This document shows, piece by piece, positions 29,059 through 38,651 of a DNA stretch of 54,177 nt. Position numbers and translations under genes: made by a program. Source of the stretch: Oscillospiraceae bacterium (GTDB lineage: Bacteria; Bacillota; Clostridia; Oscillospirales; Oscillospiraceae); NCBI GenBank assembly GCA_021771265.1, contig JAETPK010000005.1, forward strand, positions 1 to 54,177, read 5' to 3'. The notes beneath the pieces are model-generated. The model saw nothing but the letters and a program-made list of their open reading frames with translations. It had not been told where the DNA came from and ran no database searches. Within the stretch, counting starts at the first letter, position 1. Each line of letters begins with the position of its first letter.

Positions 29059-29994
29059 ATGGCGTATTCTCTGAAGCAGCTGAATGAAGGCATTCGCAGC
29101 GACCCCCAGGCCTTTGTGGACGAGTGCGACGCCGCTTTCCACAAAAAGGTGGAGACCGCGGCCCAGAAGATCGCCGACCACCGGGCCGAATCCCGCATCA
29201 TCCTGCTGTCCGGCCCCTCTGGGTCCGGCAAGACCACCACGGCGTTGAAGATCGAGGAGCAGCTGGAAAAAATGGGCATTGAGACCCATACGGTGTCCAT
29301 GGACAACTATTTCAACACCATCGACCCGGAGACGGCTCCCCGAAACCGGGAGGGCGCCATTGACTATGAGTCCCCCTTCTGCCTGGATGTGGATCTTTTA
29401 AACCGCCACTTCGCCATGCTGGACCGGGGCGAGACCATCCACGTGCCCAAATACGAGTTCTCCCGGCAGATGCGCTCGGACATCCTGTCCCAGCCCATGC
29501 GTCTGGGGTCTGACGAGCTGGCCATTTTCGAGGGCATCCACGCCCTGAACGACATCATCGTGGGCAAGAATCCCCGGGCCTTCAAGCTGTATATCGCCGC
29601 CCGCAGCAGTCTGCGGGACGAGGACGGCTCCGTGGTGTTTGACCACGCCTGGCTGCGGCTGTGCCGCCGCATCGTCCGGGATTATCAGTTCCGGGGCAGC
29701 GACGCCGCGTTCACTCTGAAGATGTGGTCCAATGTCCGCCGGGGCGAAAAGCTGTACATCTCTCCCTACAAGGAGAACGCCAATTTGATGTTTGATTCCT
29801 CTCTGGCCTTTGAGTTCGCCGTCCTCAAGCCCATGGTGGTGCCGCTGCTGGAGGCCATCCCCGCCGGGAAGTACAGCGTGGTGGACGACATGCTGCGGGG
29901 CTTTGAGAAAATCGAACCCCTGGAGGCCAAGTACGTGGCCTCCGATTCCCTGGCCCGGGAATTCATCGGCGGCTCCATTTACGACAATCACTGA
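29059..29994 (+). CDS. Uridine kinase-like nucleoside kinase
   Basis: LLSGPSGSGKTTTALKI P-loop, SMDNYF, IFEGIHALND. Confidence 0.88.
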   Translation: MAYSLKQLNEGIRSDPQAFVDECDAAFHKKVETAAQKIADHRAESRIILLSGPSGSGKTTTALKIEEQLEKMGIETHTVSMDNYFNTIDPETAPRNREGAIDYESPFCLDVDLLNRHFAMLDRGETIHVPKYEFSRQMRSDILSQPMRLGSDELAIFEGIHALNDIIVGKNPRAFKLYIAARSSLRDEDGSVVFDHAWLRLCRRIVRDYQFRGSDAAFTLKMWSNVRRGEKLYISPYKENANLMFDSSLAFEFAVLKPMVVPLLEAIPAGKYSVVDDMLRGFEKIEPLEAKYVASDSLAREFIGGSIYDNH

Positions 29995-30049
29995 GCGCTC
30001 CCACCTTTGATCTTATGGGCAGTCCGCCCGCCATGTCAGGAGGTTTTTC

Positions 30050-30442
30050 ATGAACGAAACGTTGCAGGAACTGCTGCGCACCATCCAGCGTACCGCCGGC
30101 CAGGTCAGTGACACCGCTGCCGACGCCGCCTATGGCGTGGGCAAAAAGGCGGAGGCACTGCTGTCCACCGCCAAGCTGAACATCCGGGCGGCGGACCTGA
30201 AGTCTCAGATCGGCGCCCAGATGAAAACCGTGGGCGAGATGATCTACGCCACCCACACCGGCACCCCCACGGATTCCGATGTCCTGCTGGACAAGCTCCA
30301 GGAGATCGATGACCTCAATGCCCGTCTGGCGGAGGTAAACGCCCTGCTGGGCCGCCGGGAAGAAGCCGCCCGGTGCTCCGTCTGCGGCGCCGTGAACCGG
30401 GAGGGCGACCAGTTCTGCCGGGAATGCGGCGCGAAGCTGTAA
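30050..30442 (+). CDS. Small protein with helical N-terminus and C-terminal zinc ribbon
   Basis: CSVCGAVNREGDQFCRECGAKL. Confidence 0.8.
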   Translation: MNETLQELLRTIQRTAGQVSDTAADAAYGVGKKAEALLSTAKLNIRAADLKSQIGAQMKTVGEMIYATHTGTPTDSDVLLDKLQEIDDLNARLAEVNALLGRREEAARCSVCGAVNREGDQFCRECGAKL

Positions 30443-30454
30443 AGGAGGCCCTGT

Positions 30455-31282
30455 ATGGAACTGTATACCTATGCGCAGTATGAGGCCAGCGCCCAGGCGC
30501 TGCGGCAGCGGCTGGGCGACTTTCGCCCCCAGGTACTGCTGATCCTGGGCTCCGGCCTGGGTGCTTTGGGTGACGCCGTGGAGGACCCCATCGTGGTCCC
30601 TTACGACGAGGTGCCCCATATGAAGTTTTCCACCGCTCCCGGCCACAAGGGACGCTTTCTGTTCGGCCAGCTGTCCGGTAAGCGGGTAGCCGTCATGCAG
30701 GGCCGCCTTCATACCTATGAGGGCTGGTCTTTCGCGGATGTGGCCTATCCCGTGCGGGTGCTGCGGCTGCTGGGCGCGGAGACCCTGGTGGTCACCAACG
30801 CCGCCGGCGCCGTGAACCAGACGTTCTCCGTGGGAGACATCATGCTCATCACGGACCATATCAAGCTCTTCGGCGTCAGCCCCCTGTGCGGCGCCAATGT
30901 GGACGAGTTCGGCCCCCGCTTCCCGGACATGAGCCGGGTATACACCCCCGCTTTGCGGGATGTAGCCCGGCAGGCCGCCAAGGCCCTGGACATTCCCCTG
31001 CGGGAGGGCGTCTACATGTATTTCCCCGGTCCTCAGTACGAGACTCCCGCCGAGGTCCGGGCCGCCCAGCTGCTGGGTGCCGACGCCGTGGGCATGTCCA
31101 CGGTGCCGGAGGCCATCGTGGCTGGCCACTGCGGCATGCGGGTGCTGGGCTTCACCCTGTGCACCAACATGGCCGCCGGCGTGCTGAACCAGCCCCTCTC
31201 CGGCGAAGAGGTCATCGCCGCCGGTCAGGCGGCGGGCCCCCGGTTCTCCGCGTTGGTAAAGGCGTGTCTGGCCCGGTTATAA
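30455..31282 (+). CDS. Purine-nucleoside phosphorylase
   Basis: LILGSGLGAL, QGRLHTYEGW, LVVTNAAGAVN, GPQYETPAE, ADAVGMSTVPE. Confidence 0.95.
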   Translation: MELYTYAQYEASAQALRQRLGDFRPQVLLILGSGLGALGDAVEDPIVVPYDEVPHMKFSTAPGHKGRFLFGQLSGKRVAVMQGRLHTYEGWSFADVAYPVRVLRLLGAETLVVTNAAGAVNQTFSVGDIMLITDHIKLFGVSPLCGANVDEFGPRFPDMSRVYTPALRDVARQAAKALDIPLREGVYMYFPGPQYETPAEVRAAQLLGADAVGMSTVPEAIVAGHCGMRVLGFTLCTNMAAGVLNQPLSGEEVIAAGQAAGPRFSALVKACLARL

Positions 31283-31356
31283 GGCGCCGCCTTTTTCCAT
31301 AGAGTAATTGAGAACCCATCCAGCGCATCTTTCTGTGATTTCGAGGTAAATTTTTC

Positions 31357-32967
31357 ATGTCCAATCAAAAAAAGCAGTCCTTTTTAGGCGGCGCCGCCAT
31401 TTTGGCCTCCGCCGTGGCCATTGTGAAGATCATCGGCGCGTTTTACAAGCTGCCGCTGAACAACATTCTGGGCGATATCGGCAAGACCTATTTCAACACC
31501 GCCTATGAGATCTACAACGTTTTGCTGACCATTTCCACGGCGGGCCTTCCCCTGGCCATCTCCAAGCTGACCAGCCAGGCCCACGCCCAGGGCAGGGAGA
31601 ACCAGAAGCAGAAGATCTTCCGCACCGCCATCTGGCTGTTTTTCGCGCTGGGCCTGGCGGGCTCGCTGCTGATGTTCTTCGGGGCGGAGCAGCTGGCGGC
31701 CTTCCAGAACAACGAGATGGCCAGCCAGCCCATCCGGGCCCTGGCCCCCGCCGTGTTCTGCGTGTGCCTGCTGGCCTGCATGCGGGGCTACACCCAGGGG
31801 CAGGGCAACATGACGCCCACCGCCATCTCCCAGGTGCTGGAGGCCCTGTGCAAGGTGGGCATCGGCCTGCCGCTGGCGTGGTATGTACTGCAGTTGGGCT
31901 CCGGCCTGGACATCGGCGCCGCCGGCGCGATCCTGGGCGTCACTGTGGGGACCATCATCTCCATGTGCTTCCTGGTGGCCTATCTGCTGACCCACCGGAG
32001 CCGTGAGAAGGCGCTGGACGTGCCCGGCAGCAGCGGCGCCATCATGAAGAGCATCCTGGCCATCGGCATCCCCATCACCCTCAGCAACTCCGCCATGAGC
32101 ATCATCACCATGATCGACACCAAGATCATTCTTGGGCGGCTGCAAAGTGGCCTGGGCCTGACGGAGGTGGCGGCGTCCGCCCTGAAGGGCCAGTACTCCT
32201 ACGCCATGGACATGGTGAACATGGTGGCCTCCTTCGTCTATCCCGTCACCATGAGCCTGATCCCCTTCGCGGCGGCGGCGCTGGCGAAAAAGGACTACGC
32301 GGGCGCGAACCGCACCATCTCCACCTCCTTCCGCATCATCGCCATGCTGGCTCTGCCGGCGGGCGTGGGCCTCAGCGCCCTGGCCACCCCAATTATGGTG
32401 CTGGTGCTGCCCGCCCAGTACGAGGGGGCCCTGGCGGCGGGACCCCATCTGCGGGTCCTGGGCATCGCGGGCATTTTTGTCTGCCTGATGATCCTGACCA
32501 ACGCTATTTTGCAGACCTACGGCAAGGAGAAGTTGCCCATCTTCACCGTCGTCCTCGGCGGCCTCACCAAGATCGTCATGAATTATATCCTGGTGGGGAA
32601 CCCTGATATCAACATCCACGGCGCGCCGATTTCTACCCTTTGCTGCTATATGGTGATCGTGGTGCTGAACCTGTTCTTCGTCTGGAAATACTCGCCGGAG
32701 AAGCCGAAATATCTCCAACTCTTCGCCAAGCCCATTCTGGCTTCCCTGTTGATGGGCGGCGCGGCCTGGGCGGTGTACGGCTTTGCGTCCCGGGCCCTCA
32801 GCGGCCATTCCGCCTATATGGCCAACGCGGCTGCAACGCTGTGTGGCATTCTGGCTGGCGTAGTGGTATACGCTGTGCTGATCATTGCCCTGCGCATCCT
32901 GCGGGCAGATGACGTGCGCTCCATCCCCAAGGGGGAGATGCTTATTAAACTTCTGCACTTGAAATGA
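31357..32967 (+). CDS. SpoVB/MurJ-like polysaccharide flippase
   Basis: FLGGAAILASAVAIVKIIGAFYKLPLNNILGDIGKTYFNTAYEIYN typical SpoVB N-terminus; many TM segments. Confidence 0.9.
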   Translation: MSNQKKQSFLGGAAILASAVAIVKIIGAFYKLPLNNILGDIGKTYFNTAYEIYNVLLTISTAGLPLAISKLTSQAHAQGRENQKQKIFRTAIWLFFALGLAGSLLMFFGAEQLAAFQNNEMASQPIRALAPAVFCVCLLACMRGYTQGQGNMTPTAISQVLEALCKVGIGLPLAWYVLQLGSGLDIGAAGAILGVTVGTIISMCFLVAYLLTHRSREKALDVPGSSGAIMKSILAIGIPITLSNSAMSIITMIDTKIILGRLQSGLGLTEVAASALKGQYSYAMDMVNMVASFVYPVTMSLIPFAAAALAKKDYAGANRTISTSFRIIAMLALPAGVGLSALATPIMVLVLPAQYEGALAAGPHLRVLGIAGIFVCLMILTNAILQTYGKEKLPIFTVVLGGLTKIVMNYILVGNPDINIHGAPISTLCCYMVIVVLNLFFVWKYSPEKPKYLQLFAKPILASLLMGGAAWAVYGFASRALSGHSAYMANAAATLCGILAGVVVYAVLIIALRILRADDVRSIPKGEMLIKLLHLK

Positions 32968-33025
32968 GAGATTTTTGGGAAAATTCCCTTCCTTCAATGA
33001 ATTATCTTGCAAAGGCAGGCAATGT

Positions 33026-33832
33026 ATGGTAGATTTTCAATGTAAGCACCGCTATGACTGGGCGGATTTTCTCCAGATCATGCGGCTTCTTCGGTCTCCT
33101 GGGGGCTGCCCCTGGGACGCCGAGCAGACCCACCAGTCCATCCGCCGGAATTTTCTGGAGGAGACCTATGAGGCGCTGGACGCCTTGGACCGGGACGACC
33201 CGGTGGATATGTGCGAGGAGCTGGGGGACGTTTTGATGCAGGTGGTGTTCCACGCCACCATTGAGGAAGAGCGGGGCCGCTTCACCATGGCGGACGTGGT
33301 GGACGGCGTGGCCCAGAAAATGGTGTACCGCCATCCACATGTATTCGGCACCGTCCACGTGGATAATTCCGACCAGGTGCTGGTAAACTGGGAAAAGCTG
33401 AAGCGCACGGAAAAGGGCCAGTCCTCCACGGCTGACGCCATCGAAGCCGTGCCTCACACCCTGCCCGCCCTGTGGCGGGCGGAAAAGGTCCAGAAAAAAG
33501 CCGCCAAGGCGGGCTTTGACTGGGAGGATCCCCTCCAGGCTCTGGACAAGCTGGAGGAGGAGGTGCGGGAGCTCCGCGCCGCCATGGAGTCCGGAACGGC
33601 GGCAGACGCTCCCCACGGCCTCCGGGAGGAGCTGGGCGATGTCCTGTTCATGGCCGCCAAAATCGGTCAGATGAGCGGCACAGACCCGGAGGATGCCCTC
33701 CACCGCTCCTGCGACAAGTTTGACAGCCGTTTCCGCTTTGTAGAGGAAGCAGCGGACAAGCCCCTCTCCGGCTGCGGCGAGGCGGAGCTGCTGGCGCTGT
33801 GGCGGGAGGCCAAAACAAAAGAGAAGTCTTAA
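33026..33832 (+). CDS. mazG: Nucleoside triphosphate pyrophosphohydrolase MazG
   Basis: MRLLRSPGGCPWDAEQTHQSIRRNFLEETYEALDALD...EELGDVLMQVVFHA. Confidence 0.95.
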   Translation: MVDFQCKHRYDWADFLQIMRLLRSPGGCPWDAEQTHQSIRRNFLEETYEALDALDRDDPVDMCEELGDVLMQVVFHATIEEERGRFTMADVVDGVAQKMVYRHPHVFGTVHVDNSDQVLVNWEKLKRTEKGQSSTADAIEAVPHTLPALWRAEKVQKKAAKAGFDWEDPLQALDKLEEEVRELRAAMESGTAADAPHGLREELGDVLFMAAKIGQMSGTDPEDALHRSCDKFDSRFRFVEEAADKPLSGCGEAELLALWREAKTKEKS

Positions 33833-33891
33833 TCGCGCGTTCCGCGTTAAGAAATAAAACAAGAAGTTAAAATTTCAGGAGGATATGTTCC

Positions 33892-34167
33892 ATGAACAAA
33901 GCTGAACTCATCAATGCCGTTGCCGCTTCCGCGGATGTTTCCAAAAAGGAAGCCGAGGCAGTCGTCTCCGCCACTCTGGACACCATCACCGCCGCTTTGA
34001 AGGAAGGTGAGAAGGTCCAGCTGGTGGGCTTTGGTTCTTTCGAGGTGAAGAAGCGCGCCGCCCGTATCGGCCGCAACCCCAAGACCAAGGAGTCCATCGA
34101 GATCCCCGCTTCCGTGGTGCCCGTGTTCAAGGCCGGCAAGGCTCTGAAGGACAGCATCTCCAAGTAA
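33892..34167 (+). CDS. HU family DNA-binding protein
   Basis: [12 protein letters not shown]...[24 protein letters not shown]. Confidence 0.97.
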   Translation: MNKAELINAVAASADVSKKEAEAVVSATLDTITAALKEGEKVQLVGFGSFEVKKRAARIGRNPKTKESIEIPASVVPVFKAGKALKDSISK

Positions 34168-34237
34168 TTCAGGAAATCATCTGGATCAAAAAGCTGCCGG
34201 CACAGTGTGCCGGCAGTCCCTGTTTGGAGGTCATTTC

Positions 34238-34483
34238 ATGCGTTTGGACAAGTATTTGAAGGTCTCCCGTCTCATCAAGCGGCGGACCGTGGCCAATGAG
34301 GCCTGTGACAACGGTCTGGTCACTGTCAACGGCAAGCCCGCCCGGGCCAGCTATGACGTGAAGGTGGGGGACCAGATCTCCCTGCGCTTCGGCCAGCGGA
34401 CGCTGTGCGTGGAGGTGGTATCCGTCCAGGAGACCGTGAAGCAGGCCGACGCGGTAACGCTGTACCGGGAGATCGGCCGGTAA
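34238..34483 (+). CDS. rqcP: S4-domain RNA-binding protein RqcP
   Basis: MRLDKYLKVSRLIKRRTVANEACDNGLVTVNGKPARAS; flanked by hup and yabP. Confidence 0.9.
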   Translation: MRLDKYLKVSRLIKRRTVANEACDNGLVTVNGKPARASYDVKVGDQISLRFGQRTLCVEVVSVQETVKQADAVTLYREIGR

Positions 34484-34532
34484 TATTTCGTCCCGTCCGC
34501 CCATATCATGGGGACAGGGGAGGGACGATGAA

Positions 34533-34814
34533 ATGAACGATTTTACTGGCGTACCCGCCGCCGGCCACCGCCTGGAGCTGGTGGGCCGGGAAAGGCTCAC
34601 CGTCTCCGGGGTGGAGGACGTGGAGCGGTTCGACGAAAACGGCATCGTCATGTCCACCTCCGCCGGCGTTCTGGTGGTCACCGGAGAGGATCTGCACATC
34701 GGCAAGCTGTCCCTGGATGGGGGAGAGCTCCATGTGGACGGCCGCATCGACTCTGTTGCCTATGAGGAGGGCGGCAGGGAGCAGGGCGGCTTCCTCCGGC
34801 GCCTGTTCGGGTAA
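34533..34814 (+). CDS. yabP: Sporulation protein YabP
   Basis: HRLELVGRERLTVSGVEDVERFDENGIVMSTSAGVLVVTGEDLHIGKLSLDGGELHVDGRIDSVAYEE. Confidence 0.92.
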   Translation: MNDFTGVPAAGHRLELVGRERLTVSGVEDVERFDENGIVMSTSAGVLVVTGEDLHIGKLSLDGGELHVDGRIDSVAYEEGGREQGGFLRRLFG

Positions 34815-34818
34815 GGCC

Positions 34819-35466
34819 ATGGAGATCCAGATCTCCAGGCAGCTGGCCCTGTTCGGCCAGTCGGTGCTGCTGGGCCTGGCGGCGGGGCTGCTTTATGACC
34901 TGCTGCGGGCCTTCCGGCTGCGCCTGCCCCGCTCCGCCGCCCTGTGGGACACCCTGTACTGTCTGGCTGTGGGCATCGGCCTGTTTTTCTTCACTCTCCG
35001 CCAGGCGGCGGGTCTGCTGCGGGGATACGTGGTGCTGGGGGCTCTGGGTGGCGCGGTGCTGTTTTTTTGCCTGCTGTCCTCGCTGCTGCGGCCCCTGTGG
35101 GATTTTTGGGTGGATACTCTGGCATTTTTTCTGCGCTTGATGTCCCTTCCTCTCCGGTGGCTGAAAAATTTTTGCAAAAAAGTGGCCCGCCGCGGAAAAA
35201 ATCTCTTTTATTTTGCAGGAAAATGCTATACAATAATAAAAAATAGCTGTAAAGTATTTCATGGCAGAGGAGGCGGACCACATGGCAAAGGCGGCAAAGC
35301 AAAAAAAGCAGCGGGTCCGCTCCAGTTTTCTGACAAAGCTGCTGGTGCTGCTCCTGGTGGGCGGCATCGGCTGGCAGCTGTTCCACCTGCAGGAGCAGGT
35401 CCGCGCCGCCGAGGCGGAAAAGGACGCTCTGGCCGCCCAGGTCCAAGCAAGGCAGCAGGAAAATGA
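34819..35466 (+). CDS. yabQ: Spore cortex biosynthesis protein YabQ, with an abnormal C-terminal tail overlapping divIC
   Basis: GQSVLLGLAAGLLYDLLRAFR..., TM segments, position after yabP. Confidence 0.85.
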   Translation: MEIQISRQLALFGQSVLLGLAAGLLYDLLRAFRLRLPRSAALWDTLYCLAVGIGLFFFTLRQAAGLLRGYVVLGALGGAVLFFCLLSSLLRPLWDFWVDTLAFFLRLMSLPLRWLKNFCKKVARRGKNLFYFAGKCYTIIKNSCKVFHGRGGGPHGKGGKAKKAAGPLQFSDKAAGAAPGGRHRLAAVPPAGAGPRRRGGKGRSGRPGPSKAAGK

Positions 35467-35584
35467 CGCCCTGGCCGCGGATATCGCCCAGGGCAACACC
35501 CAGGAAAAGATGGAGGAAATGGCTCGGGAGGAGCTGGGCCTTGTCTATCCTGGAGAGCGGGTGTTTTACGATACGAGCAATTGA
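35282..35584 (+). CDS. divIC: Septum formation initiator (DivIC/FtsB-like)
   Basis: Short cytoplasmic basic region, one TM, coiled coil, EEMAREELGLVYPGERVFYD. Confidence 0.88.
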   Translation: MAKAAKQKKQRVRSSFLTKLLVLLLVGGIGWQLFHLQEQVRAAEAEKDALAAQVQARQQENDALAADIAQGNTQEKMEEMAREELGLVYPGERVFYDTSN

Positions 35585-35708
35585 CCGGTGCCGGGCGGCG
35601 AGGGTGGCGTTCCGCTCCCCCGCTTGTGCCAGCACCGGCCCTTTATTTTCATTTCGTGCCCGGTTCGACGGTCGCGGAAAATCACCGGAAGGAGAAACAA
35701 TATACCAT

Positions 35709-36194
35709 ATGGAGCCTCAGGTTGGGAGCATTGTAGAAGGCAAGGTGACCTCGATCACCAAATTCGGCGCGTTTGTCGCCCTGGACAATGGGAAGTCCGG
35801 TTTGGTACATATTTCCGAGATCGCCAACAGTTTTGTCAACGATGTACATGATTTTCTGCAGGAGGGTCAGGCCGTCAAGGTGCTGGTCCTGTCCACAGAG
35901 AACGGAAAGATCAATCTTTCCATTAAAAAAGCGCTGCCGCCTCAGGAGCGGCCTCTTTCCCGGGGTTCCCGCCCCGGCATGAATGGCGGTCCACGCCCCG
36001 CCGGCGGTGCGCCCCGGCCCGCCCAGCAGCAGAGCCGTCCGGCTTTCGCCTCCCGGCAGCAGCCGCTGCCTCCCTCCGGCGACCAGTCGTTTGAGGACAA
36101 GCTCAAACAGTTTTTGAGCTCCTCCGAGGGGAAAATGGCCGACCTGAACCGTAGCATCGACGGCAAGCGGGGCGGCGGCCGCAGACGCAAATAA
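35709..36194 (+). CDS. S1 RNA-binding domain protein (YabR-like)
   Basis: MEPQVGSIVEGKVTSITKFGAFVALDNGKSGLVHISEIANSFV. Confidence 0.9.
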   Translation: MEPQVGSIVEGKVTSITKFGAFVALDNGKSGLVHISEIANSFVNDVHDFLQEGQAVKVLVLSTENGKINLSIKKALPPQERPLSRGSRPGMNGGPRPAGGAPRPAQQQSRPAFASRQQPLPPSGDQSFEDKLKQFLSSSEGKMADLNRSIDGKRGGGRRRK

Positions 36195-36199
36195 CCGCA

Positions 36200-36234
36200 C
36201 AGCGCACCGGAAACTCTCCGGTGCGCTGTTTTGC
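36200..36234 (+). terminator. Rho-independent terminator
   Basis: CAGCGCACCGGA-aactc-TCCGGTGCGCTG-TTTT. Confidence 0.88.
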
Positions 36235-36332
36235 TTTTCCAAATTTATTGCCACTCCTCCGCGTTTCCGTGGGATTTTTCCGCTCCGGCCGCATATACTG
36301 GCAGGTAAGCAACTGCAAAGGAGGACACAGCG

Positions 36333-36398
36333 ATGATCGACAAACGGGACGTGGACGACCTGATCTTTCAGGATATTTGGCAGATCAGTGAACGATAG
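36333..36398 (+). CDS. Candidate small protein (21 aa: MIDKRDVDDLIFQDIWQISER)
   Basis: AAAGGAGG Shine-Dalgarno 8-10 nt upstream, own terminator 10 nt after the stop. Confidence 0.5.
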   Translation: MIDKRDVDDLIFQDIWQISER

Positions 36399-36407
36399 AG
36401 TCTTTCA

Positions 36408-36434
36408 GGGCGCCGCTTTCGCGGCGCCCTTTTT
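36408..36434 (+). terminator. Terminator directly after the small ORF
   Basis: GGGCGCCGC-tttc-GCGGCGCCC-TTTTT. Confidence 0.88.
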
Positions 36435-36443
36435 CCACCCGCA

Positions 36444-37505
36444 TTATTCGATGATGCCGCCGCCCACCACGGCCTCGCCGTCGTAAAACACCACGGCCTG
36501 CCCGGCGGTGACGGCCCGCTGGGGCTCCTCAAACACCGCCCGGACCCTTCCGCCGGGCAGCGGTTCAATGACGGCGGCGGCTTCCCCTTGGCTGTACCGG
36601 GTCTTGGCGGTGACCGCCATGGGTCCCTCCAGGGAGGGGATGGCGATCCAGTTGACCCGAGCCGCCGTCAGGGTTCGGGTATAGAGGGCGCTGTCCGGCC
36701 CCAGCACCACAGTGCCCCGCTCCAGGTCCTTTCGCAGCACATACAGCGGCACCCCGGCGCTGACACCCAGCCCCTTCCGCTGGCCGGTGGTATATCGCTC
36801 CAGTCCCCGGTGGCGGCCCAGCACCCGGCCGCTCTCATCCACAAAGTCGCCGGGGGTCAGCTCCACCCCTTGACCCTTCAAAAAAGCGGCATAGTCCCCG
36901 CCGGGGACGAAGCAGATGTCCTGGCTGTCGGGCCTTTGGGCGTTGCGAAGACCGTGGGCCTCCGCCAGCGCCCGGATGGCGGGCTTTTCATAGCCGCCCA
37001 CCGGCAGCAGCAGGCGGCTCAGCTGGAACTGGGTCAGCTGAAAGAGAAAATAGCTCTGGTCTTTGCGCCGGTCCACGCCCCGCAGCAGCCGCCAGCGGCC
37101 GCTGGCCCTGTCGTGCTCCACCCGGGCGTAATGCCCGGTGGCCAAGCCATCGGCTCCATGATCCAGCGCCCAGTCCAGCAGGGCACCGAATTTGATCTCC
37201 CGGTTGCAGTCCACGCAGGGATTAGGCGTCCGGCCAGCCGCATATTCGGAAACAAAACGGGCCATGACCGTGTCCCGGAACAACCCGCACAGGTCCACCA
37301 CCGTATGGGAGATCCCCATGGACGCCGCCACGGACCGGGCCAAGTCGATGTCGTCGCCGGCACCACAGATGCCGGGGCGGTCTGTTTCCCGGTGGAGCCG
37401 CAGCGTGACGGCGGACACGTCATAACCCGCCTGCCGCAGCAGCAGCGCCGCTGCGGCACTGTCCACGCCGCCGCTCATGGCCAGGATAATGCGCTTTTGG
37501 GACAT
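36444..37505 (-). CDS. mnmA: tRNA-uridine 2-sulfurtransferase
   Basis: ILAMSGGVDSAAAALLL PP-loop, NPCVDCNREIKF, GLATGHYAR, KDQSYFLF. Confidence 0.96.
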   Translation of the reverse strand: MSQKRIILAMSGGVDSAAAALLLRQAGYDVSAVTLRLHRETDRPGICGAGDDIDLARSVAASMGISHTVVDLCGLFRDTVMARFVSEYAAGRTPNPCVDCNREIKFGALLDWALDHGADGLATGHYARVEHDRASGRWRLLRGVDRRKDQSYFLFQLTQFQLSRLLLPVGGYEKPAIRALAEAHGLRNAQRPDSQDICFVPGGDYAAFLKGQGVELTPGDFVDESGRVLGRHRGLERYTTGQRKGLGVSAGVPLYVLRKDLERGTVVLGPDSALYTRTLTAARVNWIAIPSLEGPMAVTAKTRYSQGEAAAVIEPLPGGRVRAVFEEPQRAVTAGQAVVFYDGEAVVGGGIIE

Positions 37506-37572
37506 GGGGATCCCTCCGTTCAAAAAGTGTTCGCTCTTATTGTAGCGTATTATTCCCGAAAAGAAAACAATG

Positions 37573-37596
37573 GGCCGCGGCTTTCACCGCGGCCCG
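37573..37596. terminator. Terminator hairpin GGGCCGCGG-ctttca-CCGCGGCCC
   Basis: Perfect 9-bp stem downstream of the histidine kinase-like gene. Confidence 0.6.
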
Positions 37597-37602
37597 TGGG
37601 AT

Positions 37603-38415
37603 TCAATCTTCATTGCGCAGCAAAAAGGCCTTTGCCGGCAAGGCATCCGCCAGCGCCAGCAGCGTTTTGTTGAAGCCGCCGCCGTATTCCAGGGGGATGT
37701 CGGACACATCGCCGCTGTCCGCCCGCCGGTCCGGCAGGGAGACTGTAAACCGGCTTCCCTGTTCCGGCCGGGACTCCGCCATGATGCTGCCACCGTGGCC
37801 CTCCACAATGCGGCGGCACAGGGACAGGCCCAATCCCAGGCCATGGGGCCGGGGGTCCATCAGTCCTTCATGAAGGTAGCGGTCAAACAGCGTCTCCAGC
37901 TTATCCTCCGCCATGCCGCAGCCGGTATCCGCCACGGACAGCCGCAAAAAGCCTCCGCTTCTGCGCAGCTCCACCGTGACCGTGCCGCCGGCGGGGGTGA
38001 ATTTAAACGCATTGGACAACAGCTGATAAACCAGCTGCTCCAGATGGTAGGGCGACACGGCGCAGATGTGCCGCTCCAGGGGAGAGACAAAGCGCAGCGT
38101 CAATCCCAACTCTCCCGCCAGAGGCTCCGCTCGCAGGCACAACTCCTTCACCAAAGCCGCCACATCCGCATCCTTCAGAGGCAGCTGCTGGCCACTGGTC
38201 AGCAGGGAAGCGTCGGTGAGATTCACTGCCAGCCGCAGCAAGCTGTAACAGCTTTGGTCCAGCAGCGCTGCCTTCGCATCCAGATCCGGGTCTTGCTCCC
38301 GCGCCGCCGCCGGAGCCAGCTGGGCCGCTGCCAGCTGTAAAGTACTGAGCGTATTGCGCAGCTGCGCTGCGATACCGGGAAACAATTTGGCTTGCTCTTT
38401 GGACTCCTGTTCCAT
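37603..38415 (-). CDS. Histidine kinase-like ATPase, apparently lacking the phospho-acceptor His
   Basis: HATPase_c motifs LLSNAFKFTP, VADTGCGM, GLGLGLSLCRRIVEGHGG; dimerisation region reads IAAQLRNTLSTLQLAA. Confidence 0.82.
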   Translation of the reverse strand: MEQESKEQAKLFPGIAAQLRNTLSTLQLAAAQLAPAAAREQDPDLDAKAALLDQSCYSLLRLAVNLTDASLLTSGQQLPLKDADVAALVKELCLRAEPLAGELGLTLRFVSPLERHICAVSPYHLEQLVYQLLSNAFKFTPAGGTVTVELRRSGGFLRLSVADTGCGMAEDKLETLFDRYLHEGLMDPRPHGLGLGLSLCRRIVEGHGGSIMAESRPEQGSRFTVSLPDRRADSGDVSDIPLEYGGGFNKTLLALADALPAKAFLLRNED

Positions 38416-38651
38416 GGTGGACTTCCTTTCTGGTGCCCTGGGCACTGAATGTAGCATTTGCGCGCCCGGGGGCGGTCAACCGTGGAAAACCCTGGCTGCA
38501 ATACTAATAGCATAACAAAAGCCGCCGCGAAAAACAAGAAGTTTGTCGAATAACTTCGTTTTTTGTCGAACAAACTTCCTTGCGGCAACGCTCCCGCCGG
38601 CGGGCACAAAAAAAGGACAGCATGGATGATCCACGCCGTCCCTTTTTCAGG

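Noticed and set aside
31384-33012. 542-aa minus-strand ORF opposite spoVB-like gene
   Set aside because: Antisense of a membrane protein gene, His/Gln-rich spurious frame
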